DNA of 64,000 nt. Source: an uncultured Clostridiaceae bacterium. GTDB taxonomy: Bacteria; Bacillota; Clostridia; TANB77; CAG-508. Location: contig CAMOWC010000008.1 in assembly GCA_946628065.1 (NCBI GenBank), positions 1 to 64,000 of the forward strand, written 5' to 3'. Under the pieces are notes generated by a model, which had not been told where the DNA came from, did not search any database, and saw nothing but the letters and a program-made list of their open reading frames with translations. A program made the translations under genes and the position numbers. Shown here piece after piece: positions 36,068 through 46,300 of this stretch. Each line of letters starts with the position of its first letter. Position 1 is the first letter of the stretch.

Positions 36068-36096
36068 ACTATATCACATTTTTTTCAATCTTGCAA
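36068..36096 (-). promoter_or_regulatory. Promoter of the WG-repeat gene
   Basis: TTGCAA (36091-36096), a 17-bp spacer and TATAGT (36068-36073) on the minus strand. The -35 abuts the 35-bp direct repeat that starts at 36097 and carries a divergent promoter. Confidence 0.65.
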
Positions 36097-36131
36097 GTTT
36101 TTTGTCAAAATCCTTGACATCATTAATAAAA
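36097..36131 (+). repeat. 35-bp direct repeat, left copy
   Basis: Begins GTTTTTTGTCAAAATCCTTG and ends with CATTAATAAAA. It is identical to 36526-36560, and each copy supplies the TTGACA and most of the spacer of a plus-strand promoter. The two copies bracket the small antisense locus. Confidence 0.95.
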
Positions 36132-36142
36132 TATACTATAAT
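36114..36142 (+). promoter_or_regulatory. Promoter of the antisense RNA at 36149
   Basis: TTGACA (36114-36119), 17 bp, TATAAT (36137-36142): full consensus on the plus strand. Confidence 0.9.
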
Positions 36143-36183
36143 TTAAATAGTAAAAGATAAATATTTACTATTTAAATAAATAA

Positions 36184-36206
36184 GAGACTAGGCAAAGCCT
36201 AATCTC
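36184..36206 (-). terminator. Terminator of the 52-residue membrane protein gene
   Basis: GAGACTAGGC / GCCTAATCTC with one mismatch and loop AAA on the plus strand. On the minus strand TTATTTATTTAAATAG follows. It overlaps the stop codon at 36199-36201. Confidence 0.8.
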
Positions 36207-36357
36207 CGTTCCTGTTGGGACTTGATGTAGTTTTTGAAGGGGTTACATCAAGTCTTTTCTTTGTCAATTTAAAAGAATAACCTACAATACCACATACAAA
36301 GATTAAGACCGAAATGCTCAATAATATCAAGCTAATCCCTATGTACACTTCCATCAT
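36199..36357 (-). CDS. 52-residue single-span membrane protein, putative type I toxin
   Basis: ATG 36357 (a second ATG follows at 36354) lies behind a perfect AAGGAGGTGAT. After MMEVY comes one hydrophobic span (about 6-29, ISLILLSISVLIFVCGIVG), then KLTKKR and a Thr/Ser/Pro-rich polar tail ending in NRNGD. Size, single span and positively charged exit fit small membrane toxins such as TxpA and BsrG, although I see no close sequence match. It has its own promoter, an 85-nt leader and a terminator, and is overlapped at its 3' end by an antisense RNA. The toxin role is inferred. Confidence 0.78.
   Translation of the reverse strand: MMEVYIGISLILLSISVLIFVCGIVGYSFKLTKKRLDVTPSKTTSSPNRNGD
36219..36262 (+). 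terminator. Terminator of the antisense RNA, inside the membrane-protein ORF
   Basis: 11-bp stem (36219-36229 with 36244-36254), 14-nt loop, tail TTTTCTTT. The hairpin is encoded within codons of the opposite-strand ORF. Confidence 0.85.
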
Positions 36358-36382
36358 ATCACCTCCTTAAATTGCATTTATA

Positions 36383-36400
36383 ATAGTACCTATAGTACTA
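36383..36400. repeat. Inverted repeat in the leader of the 52-residue protein gene
   Basis: TAGTAC and GTACTA separated by a few bases within the 85-nt leader, just upstream of the ribosome site. It could form a leader hairpin. Confidence 0.4.
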
Positions 36401-36448
36401 CTAACAGATACAATTCAAGTTCCTTTGTGATCCCTTTACAGTGATACC

Positions 36449-36477
36449 AATATATCATATTGAACCTATGAAGTCAA
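36449..36477 (-). promoter_or_regulatory. Promoter of the 52-residue membrane protein gene
   Basis: TTGACT (36472-36477), a 17-bp spacer and TATATT (36449-36454) on the minus strand. Start near 36442. Confidence 0.8.
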
Positions 36478-36525
36478 TATGATAATATCAAAATATTAAC
36501 TTTTGCTTTTTAAAGAATATTGACT

Positions 36526-36560
36526 GTTTTTTGTCAAAATCCTTGACATCATTAATAAAA
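36526..36560 (+). repeat. 35-bp direct repeat, right copy
   Basis: Identical to 36097-36131, 429 bp downstream. Here it forms the upstream part of the tmk promoter. Confidence 0.95.
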
Positions 36561-36571
36561 AGGGTTATAAA
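36543..36571 (+). promoter_or_regulatory. tmk promoter
   Basis: TTGACA (36543-36548), 17 bp, TATAAA (36566-36571). The predicted start (about 36578) falls at the AAGGAGG ribosome site (36577-36583), so the leader would be only about 15 nt. Confidence 0.75.
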
Positions 36572-36592
36572 AAAATAAGGAGGTAATGAAAA

Positions 36593-37354
36593 ATGTTTAA
36601 TTTGGTTAAGGATGAATTTGATGCGAATGCTGACGATATTTTAAAATCTATAAATAATATGCTTAATAAAAATGAAGCTAAAGGAAAGCTTTTTGTAATT
36701 GATGGAACTGACGGAAGTGGTAAACAGACTCAATTTCAGAAATTACAAGAGCGTTTAGATAAAGAAGGTATTGAATATAAAACTGTAAGTTTTCCAAACT
36801 ATGATAGCCCTAGTTCTAGCTTAGTTAAGATGTATCTTTCTGGCGAGTTTGGAAAAAATGCTAAAGAGGTAAGCCCTTATATTGCTTCAACTTTTTATGC
36901 AGCTGATAGATATGCTACTTTCCAAAAGGAATACAAGGAATTTTACGAAAATGGTGGAATTATTTTAGCAGACAGATATACTACTGCAAACATGGTTCAC
37001 CAAGCTGGAAAAATCGAAGATAAGGAAGAATTGGAAAAATTCTTGGACTGGCTTTGGGATTTTGAATTTAATCTTTATGGTTTGCCTGTTCCAACTGAGG
37101 TGTTTTTCTTGAATATGCCTGTTGAAAAGTCTTTGGAATTGATGAAAGATAGAGATAATAAGTTTACAAATGATTCTAAGAAAGATATTCATGAAAGTGA
37201 TGTTAACCACTTAAAAGATGCTCATAAGGCAGCTTGCTATGTTGCTAAGAAGTATGACTGGTTTGAGATTAATTGCGTTGATGCAAATGATAATATTAGA
37301 ACTATTGATGATATTCATGAAGAAATTTTCCATGAAATTAAATATCATATTTAA
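36593..37354 (+). CDS. tmk: Thymidylate kinase family protein
   Basis: Protein of 253 residues that should phosphorylate dTMP to dTDP with ATP. The P-loop GTDGSGKQTQ is at about 38-47, preceded by an N-terminal extension of about 30 residues that ordinary Tmk lacks. Further motifs: the DRY-type ADRYAT and LADRYTTANM segments and a lid region with DRDNKFTND. The length is above the usual 205-215. ATG with AAGGAGG. It is alone on the plus strand with its own promoter and terminator. Another nucleoside-monophosphate kinase of the same superfamily remains possible. Confidence 0.85.
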   Translation: MFNLVKDEFDANADDILKSINNMLNKNEAKGKLFVIDGTDGSGKQTQFQKLQERLDKEGIEYKTVSFPNYDSPSSSLVKMYLSGEFGKNAKEVSPYIASTFYAADRYATFQKEYKEFYENGGIILADRYTTANMVHQAGKIEDKEELEKFLDWLWDFEFNLYGLPVPTEVFFLNMPVEKSLELMKDRDNKFTNDSKKDIHESDVNHLKDAHKAACYVAKKYDWFEINCVDANDNIRTIDDIHEEIFHEIKYHI

Positions 37355-37357
37355 TGA

Positions 37358-37393
37358 AAAATAAAATCACGGCTTTGCCGTGATTTTATTTTA
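37358..37393. terminator. Bidirectional terminator between tmk and the giant surface gene
   Basis: AAAATAAAATCACGGC with its complement, loop TTT, with T-rich flanks on both strands. It overlaps the stop codon of the giant gene. Confidence 0.92.
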
Positions 37394-40300
37394 TTTGTTT
37401 ATAAAGCGTTTGACTAATATAATTCCAGAAGCTAGTACTGTTAGAATTCCTATTCCAACTATTGCTTTTCCTATGTAATCTTTGTCTTCACCTTGTGCTG
37501 GAGTTACTGTTACGTATTCTGCACTATCGTATAATGGTGCATATGTTGGGTCTGCGTTTGCTCCTGTTTTTTGGTCTGTGTCTACTGCTACTGAAGCAAT
37601 TTCTACGTCGTTGTCTATTTTTATTTCGTCACCATTTGCAATTATTTTTGATGTTTTTATTGTTCCAACACGGCTTTCGCCTGCATTGTAAGGATCTTTT
37701 ACTAATGTGTTGTCTGGATTACATTGTACTATTTCTTTGTTTTCTAGTTTTATTGCTCTTATAACTTTTGTTGATAACGCATTATTTTTATACTTGCTTT
37801 TTTCCCATTCCTGAATAAATTCTTTATATATTTTAGCTATACATTTTCTTGCTTCTTTTGAACTTAGTGCATTTCCAAAAGCTTCATAGTTGCTAAATAA
37901 GTTCATTTCTTCAAGAGCTGCCACAATCTCCTCTTCATTTTTATTGTTTCCAACTTTTTCATATATGCTCATTATCAATTTTTCTGTAGCTGTTTCTTGT
38001 TCAAGGTCTCCATCAGGAACTTTTAAGTACTTATCTCCTGTAGTAGCTGCTTGCCAGTTATCTTCAGCTGCGCTATCTGATGTTATTGTTGCTCCACCTG
38101 AGTAATCATATAGATTTGTTGCTTTCAATTTCAATTGTTTTCCTTCTTCAGCTAGGCCGAATAAATAGTAACGTAAACTATCATAATCTAGTTCGCTTAG
38201 TGCGGATACTGTGATGTCATATTCTGTTTCAACTTTCATAGCTTGCTCTATGTCTTTGTCGATTTGTGCATATAAGTATCCTAAATTATATCCACCTGAT
38301 ATGAATCTTTCTCCGGCTATTGCGTTTACTTTTCCGTCTATTCCTATTGTTGCTATTATTATTGGTCTTCCTTCTGGTGTTGTTACTTTGATTGATTTTA
38401 TACGTTTTTGAACGCTCATTGCACGTTTTGGTCTTTCTATGATACCGAAGTCAACTTTTTGAATGTTAAAATCAAATCCATTAAAAGAATTATCTTTTAA
38501 TTTTTTACTATCTTCATCTGTTGTTTGACCAGTTTTTTCTCCATTTTTTTCTACACCAACAACAAATTGCGGTGTTTTAGAATGCATATAATTACTTCCG
38601 TCTTCGCCAGTTTTACCATTAAAGAAATTAGATACTGTATTATATAATTCATCTTGTCCTTGATATGCATCACTTCCAACGTTTAATGTTTTCATATCTA
38701 TTGCAAGTCTTCTTATATAGTCATCCTTAGCATCTGAGTATTGTATTTCCTCTTCTAACCATTTATAACCATCTTCGTACTCAATTTCATCATTATATAA
38801 AGCTGTATTTTTATTGGTAATTTTTGGATTTGAAAGTATTGTACATTTATAACGAGATACATCCTTTCCTCCTAAGTTTTCGCCCCATACAAATTCTACT
38901 CTATATTCACCTGGAATAAATCCTGTCATATCGAATTTACCATCGCTTCGACTTGAAAATGTTTTTTCTGTTTGCCATTTTGTTCCATCCCAGAATTGTG
39001 CTGACTTTCCATTCGTATCAACAAGTTTAACTTTTACATTTGAAACTGGGGTATCATTTCCCATATTTCCACCTGTTGGTCCATTATAAATACCATCACC
39101 AATTCTTTCTTCTCCTGGATCAATTTTTCCATTGTTATTTATATCATATAGTTTTTCTTCAGAATCGCGGTTATTATTACCATTTTTGTCTTCCCATTTT
39201 ACTGGTGCATCTTCGAACACATATCCAGTAATCTGTCTTTGACTTGGTTCTATTACTGCTAAGCCTGGCGCTCTGTCTTCGTCATCCTCTTTTTGGTCAG
39301 CCGCATATCCAGCTCTAGATTTTAGAGTATTAGCAAGTGTATTTGGTATTGATGTACTATCTACATGTGCATATCTATTTGTATAACCGCCTTCATATAC
39401 AGAGTAACTTGCTATTTCTGAATAATTTTCGAAATCACTTATTCCATCAGCTACATATGTACTATAGTTATTTTTCAATGCTTCCTTATCTATTTCAAAT
39501 GTGATATAAAGGAATTTTGTATTTGTACCGTCAGATGATGTTAATGGTTTCAATTGGGCTTTATCAGCTAAATTTATTTTATAAGCTTGATAATTCTTTC
39601 CGCTACCTGCTCTTATTGCTGGTATTTTTGTTGCTGTTACGCCCTTATTGTATAAATTGTTTCTACTATTTGCAAAATAGTTATTATCAGGTTGTATATT
39701 GTCTGTTATGTAGATTCCTTTTATTGTATACCCTTCTGAGAAATACTCGTATAAAGAATTAACTCTAGTATATAGGTTTGTTGAAGCATTTTGAAGTTTA
39801 ATTTTATATGTTATTGTTGCGTTTAATTCTTTTCCATTAGCATCTTCAGAACCTTTTTCTATATCGCCATAGTATACGTCTGCTTCATATAATGGTAATC
39901 TATAATCTTCATCAAAATCTACTGCTGTTGATACTTGTTGAGCTTCTAATGTTTTAAGTTTTTGATTATACATGTATGTATATTTTATATCATTTATAGA
40001 TATATCTGCTTTATATATATCCTTTTGCAGTGTTAAATTTGGTTGTTCTCTTAAATATAAACCTAAGTTTAAGTTTGGAATTTCCTTTAATAATTTTACA
40101 GCATTAGTCTCGTAACCATCAAATACTGATGGTGTTTGGTTATATGCCATTAAGTCATAATAATATTTTAATATACTTTTTTCAGTATCACCATCATCAA
40201 ACTTATCAATTGAAGCTTTTACTAAATAATTATAAGTTTTACCCTTTGGGGAGTTAAATTGTACAGTTGGATTATCATCATCAACCTGTTCTAGATATGG

Positions 40301-43300
40301 TTTATATGTATTATCTAAGAATACTTGGCCATCCTTTTTAATATAATGCAAGTTTTTATTTCCTTTGTATGTTATTGTTTGTCCTTCTCCTGTTAATTCT
40401 TTAAAAGCATTATTTAAATCTGTTCTATCTGTTGTTTCAGTTGCTTTTGATGTTTTTGAATCTGGATGTTGCACATCATTTCTTGTTTTTTTATCATTTA
40501 TTTTCAAAGGAGCATTTTCTGATGTATATTCTGGTACTACAGCTTCGTATGTTATACCGCAGTAATCAAATTCAATATAATAGTTCTCTAAATCTTTTAT
40601 TTTTACTTTGCTGAATTTATAGTTTCCATCTCCATTACATCCTGCTTTTTTGTCTCCTGTTTGTACTCTAGCCATTTCTATTGTGTGTGGTGTGCCTTTT
40701 TTATCTGTAATTCTTTTCATTAGTCTTACTGTGATATTATTTATGTTTTTGTCATTTTCGCCTGTTACTCCAACCATTTTTTGGTTGTCTCGGTTTATTT
40801 TATCTTTACCGCCAGGCATATCTTGCCATACATTACCGCTAATATCGATAAATGTTTGCTCGTTTTTATATGTTTCATTTGTAACTACTGGTTTGGTTAT
40901 ATCTGTTTTATCGATGTTTTCCTCAACTTCTACTTTGCCTAGTAATTTTGCGCAATCACTCAACTTTAAATTTAAACCATTTGAGCTATTTATCGCATTT
41001 ATACCAGCTGTGCTTGCATCGTAAACTGCTATTGTATCATATTTTTTCAAATCTGCATCTGTATTTGTTGGACTTTTTTCCAAGTAATCTGCATTCAATG
41101 CAAAGTAGTCTTGATACTCTTCAGGAATGTATGTTTCATATGCCCAATATGGCATTTTTACATTCTCGCTATGCCAAATTGGAATTTTCCACACAGTTGG
41201 AGTATAACCCTCTGCATCTGTTTCTAATGCTGTAGCTTCATCATACGTTGCATGTAAGTCTGTAACTACGTATTTACCATCGGTATTTTCTTCAACTTTT
41301 AACCATCCCATTCCCTGATTTGACATACATCTTATTTTTATTTTTACGCCTTTTAATGGTGTTCGTGTTAATTGGTCTATTTTCCTAAATTTAACCGCCC
41401 CATACCATTGGTTGTTTGTATATGTTACTAAACAGGTATTGTATATTTTCTTGTTATTTACATCATATCCATGATATTTATATTCTTGCGATAAGTTTTC
41501 CTTAAATGCATCATCGACTTTTATTGTTTCTATACGTTTTCCTGTTTTCACTTCGCCATTATAAGTGAATGTTCCAACATTATATAAATATTCGTATCCA
41601 GATGCATCGATTTCGAATATTGAATAATTTTTTTCTGCTGCTCCTATTACTGGTAAAGGTATTCGTTTTATTAACCTTGTATAACCTTCTTTTCCATTTT
41701 CGCCAGTTACGAATACAGCTGTATTTGTAGCTCCTTCAGAAGCTCTCATTGATTCATAAGTTGTTTTTACACTTCTATATATTCCATTTGCATCTGCTGT
41801 TAACCAGCTTCCTTTTTTGTTTGAATCAGTGCTATTTGTGTCTTCTGCAAGTATTGCGAATTTTATATCATTTAAATGGTCTCCATCTTTATTTTTCTTC
41901 TCAATTTGAATTGAAAAATAATCTCTAGCATTGTATCCTGTCCAAGTATATTTTCCATTAGTTGATTGAACTACATTTGTAGTACTGCTTCCAGAAGGCC
42001 TTTTAGCATAAATAGTTAATGGTTCTAGTAATGTAAATTCCTTTGTTGTCTTTGATAATACTTTAATCTTTTTAGTTGTATCTATATTATATGGCGTAAA
42101 AAATTTAGCTTTATATGTTGTTCCATTATATGATGCGCCTGAAGGTCTTAGAGTATAATAATCCTCTACTCCTGTTGGAAGTGCTGTTTCTACAAACCAG
42201 TATTTTGCACCGCTTTCCAAACGTCTTATTATTTCTGTTTTACCATCTGCTTTTGTTGTTAGTTCGGTAGCATCATTGAAACTACCATATACTACATCAC
42301 TATGTTCATCGTTTGGATTTACTTTGCGTACCCACTTGTATGTTCCATTTGCTTCTTGTTTGCATACTTTGAATTTGAAACCAGCGTAGTTGTTGTCAAA
42401 TGTTCCGTTGTAATGGTCTCTTTTCTGGATTTGAAGTGAGACGTAGTCACGGGTGTTAATAATAGTCTCTGGAGAGAATTTTCCATAAGTATTATTGATA
42501 TCAGAATAATACATACTATTATATCTATCTAACTCGGCTACTTTCTTTAATGCATAAGTACATCCGAATGTGTTTGTATATGGATCTGCTTTATACAAGT
42601 CTCTCAATTCAATAGGCATTTCCGATTTACCCATTCTTGCTAAATCTCCATGACTATCAATTATCTCGTATATAGCATATTGCCCTGGTGCCAATCCAAC
42701 TATTTCTCCAGTATTTCCATTAGAATCTGTTGTAAGAATAATTGCAGTACTACTATCAAAGTAGCCATCTTGATATTGTATTTTTCCACTTGAATTTTTA
42801 GCTACCCATCCATCTCCTACTTTATTTACTAGAAAACTGATTCCAGATAAATTCAATGGGTTTCCATTTTCATCTACACCTAGTTCATCTTCTTTATGAA
42901 TAGATAGGTTTCCTTGCAAATGATAGAAATGATATGTCTTTTTAATGCTCTCCTTCTTAGGTGCAGGACTATATTCATAAGTTGTCTTACTTACATCAGC
43001 TGGTACTTGATAAATATCAGGAAGAACTTGTGATGTATTATAATCATCTACTCTGTGGTATTTCTTTTGGCCATTAAAATAATAGTATTCCTCTTTTGTA
43101 TATTCAAGCTTTTCATATACGCATACATCATAAATATATTGATAATTCTTCAAGTCGTTTTCTGTTACTTTTAAATAGAAAGTAGCATTTTGTTTATTTT
43201 TCAAATCTAATTCGCCACCTGTAGAATTATATGCCTTGGTTATTGTTCCAGAATTTTTTCCTGTTCCTTTAATTTCAAAAGTATATGAAATATTGAAATT

Positions 43301-46300
43301 ATTGTCTGTTGTTCTTGATGTTATAATTCCATTTTCTTTTTTTACTCTTTCAACAGAGCTATTAATATTAAATGGTCCCATTAAATAACTACCATTACTT
43401 AATTTCTTTATTGGAACAACACTGCCTTCGTTTGATGAAGTATTTTTAAATGCATCATATTCAGTATATGTACAATATTCTGGGTCTAAAAAATTATATC
43501 CAACATCATCTCCAGCAGCAGTGAATCTATATTTATGTGCTGGGTATCTGTTAACTTCACCATTGAATCTATCGTCATAAAATTGATTTCTCCAGTTCCT
43601 AATATCTGTATGAGTATTTAAATATTCTTCAACCAATTCTGGATCTTTAAAAGCATATTCTATATTATAATTAAATTCATATCCCCCATTTGGATTTGCG
43701 GGCTTATCATAATTAGTACATTCTGCTTTAAAAAGATTATCAAATGAGCCATCTTCATTTAAAGATCCAAAGCTTTTCCAATCATCATCAATCCAAAAGA
43801 ATTGTGGATACCAACCAAAAAGTAACTCTTTTACAGTTCCATAATAATTTGATAGCTCATGATCTTCAATATCACTTAATTGATTTCTTAAATAATTCCA
43901 ATTTCCATCATATTTATTATATAAATATAATGTTCCTCCACCATAACTTCTATTTGTATTATGTTCAAATGCAAAATCAATGTCATCAATGTCATCTATC
44001 GTAAGCTCACGTCCTTTTGTGTATACAATTCTATTCTGATCCAAGAAAACATAAAAACGATTTGGGATTTGTAAATATTTACCAGTTTTTATTGGTTTGG
44101 AACTATCAAATACATATATATTTTTTTCTATCCCCGCTTGATCTCCGAGATCAAATCTCCATCTATGTTTAACATCATTCCACAAGAAAAGTGTTTGAAT
44201 TTCCACCGGAGCATTTATTCCTGGTATTTCTGATATTGCATTATCTGCATGGCTTAGAATATTCATATATCCTGCAGATATCATAAACATTACTAATATA
44301 ACACAAAATATTTTTATTTTCATATTTTTAAAAATGTTATGTTTTTGGTTTAATACAATTATTATTCCAATTATAATAAGTACAATAAGACTAATTATAA
44401 TATCCAATCCCGTACTGATTGATAATATTATTTCAGAACCTGATATGTTGTTATTAGTGTTGATTTCCTCAATTTTTAGTTCGTTAGATATTCCTTCAAT
44501 TATTACTTTATTTGTCAATGTACCTGTTGAATCTTCTGTCATTGTTCTTGTTGCTACCAATGTCAATTCAACACTATTTCCAGCTTCAATTATTTGATTT
44601 GCTAAACTTGTATTTATAAATGTTCCATCAATATTACTATTCCATAATGATGTTGATTCTGGTGCAACATTTAATCCTTTAGGTAAATAATCTACAACTC
44701 TTTCAACTTTTCCTGGTAATTCTCCATTATTTGTTACAATTATTTTATATTCTACTGTAACAACTGCCCCTTCTATTTCTTTGGCTCTTATTTCTGCTTT
44801 TGCTAAGTTAATTTTAGAGTATGGAGTTTCTGTTGTTCCACTTTTTGTTTTTACAGTTATTTTAGAAATATAATTTTCAACTTTAAAGTCAAACTTTTTG
44901 TTTTCAATTAAACCTAAGTTTATATTTTCTATGTTTTTATTTAGAGTTATTTGTTCTGTTACACCAACTGTGTTTTTTTCTCCATTTATTACAACATTTT
45001 GTTTTGTTACATTTGAATTTGTTATTCTATATTGATTTGTGTTATATTTAAATACTACATTATATTCGCCAATATCTATATCTGTAAAATTATATTTACC
45101 ATTATTATCTGTTTTTGTTTCTTTTACAATTTCTCCGTTTCCATTTAATAAAAATGTTTGTATTTCAGATAATAGTTGTTCATCATCTTGTTTTTCTCCA
45201 TCCTCATTTTTATCATTCCATACATAACCATTTAAACTATATTTATTAACTCCTGGTTGGTCTGGTTCTTCAGGTTGATCTGGCTCATCTGGTACATCCG
45301 GTTGATCTGGCTCATCTGGTTCGTCTGGTGTATCTGGTTCTGTTGGTTCTACATAGTTTGCAGGTATAATTGTATGTGTAATTACATTTGATGTTTTAGA
45401 TTCAAATGTAGCATTATATACATATTGTGTTTCATTATCTCCTAGTATAACTACATTTTCTGATACTGTTGCTCTATTTTCTATTTGTGTTTTTTCACTT
45501 ACAGTTTTTGCTCTAGTTCTTACTTTAATTGTTATAGTTTCATTATATGGAATTTTTAAAGGTAGTTCGAATTTTGCAGATGAATTTTCATCTCCTAATT
45601 CATCATTATAATATATAGGTTCTGTAATCTCTTCTTCGCCTGGTGTATATGTTTTTTCTTGTTCATTAACTTCAAAATAATTGTATGTTATATCTATTGG
45701 TTCTAAATTATTTGGTAGAAAGTCTGAAATTTTAACATTTACACAAGAAAATCCTGTATTATAATTAACTTTTCCTATATTTTTTACCTTTATTTCGTAG
45801 TCAATTTCATCATTAACATTAACCATTTCTCCAGCATTTGGAGATGTCATTGATATTGTAACTGCCTCATATTGTAATAGAATTCTATTTTCATTTGATT
45901 TATATTCTTTATTTCCATCATTTAACTCTGCAATAGCTTTAATTTCAATGCTTGATTTACCATCTTCTTTATCTATCTTACTATTTATAACTTTTGTATA
46001 TATGTTATAAATACCTGGTTTTGCATTAAACGAAATACTATTTTCATCATTATTGTTTTTTTCATATTCAACGCTCACTCCCGCAAAGCCCGAATTGTCT
46101 CTTACAGTTGTTACTTCCATACATTTAGGTAGTTTAACAATAACTGGCATCATGTTTTCGTCATCTTCTATATCACTTTCAACATATAATCTATAATGAA
46201 ATTGATTTTTCAAATATATAGAAGATGAAAGAAATAAATTATAATTAGCTTTTTCAACTTGATGTGTTATTTCTTTTTCATTTCTTAAACCATCTCCAAC

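Larger units (their letters stand above)
36149..36262 (+). ncRNA. Antisense RNA overlapping the 3' half of a 52-residue membrane protein gene
   Basis: Predicted plus-strand RNA of about 110 nt from the consensus promoter. It ends at GACTTGATGTA/TACATCAAGTC (36219-36254) followed by TTTTCTTT. It is complementary to the last roughly 60 nt of the ORF and to its 3' untranslated region and terminator. This is the layout of RatA/TxpA-type antitoxins. Ends are predicted only. Confidence 0.75.
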
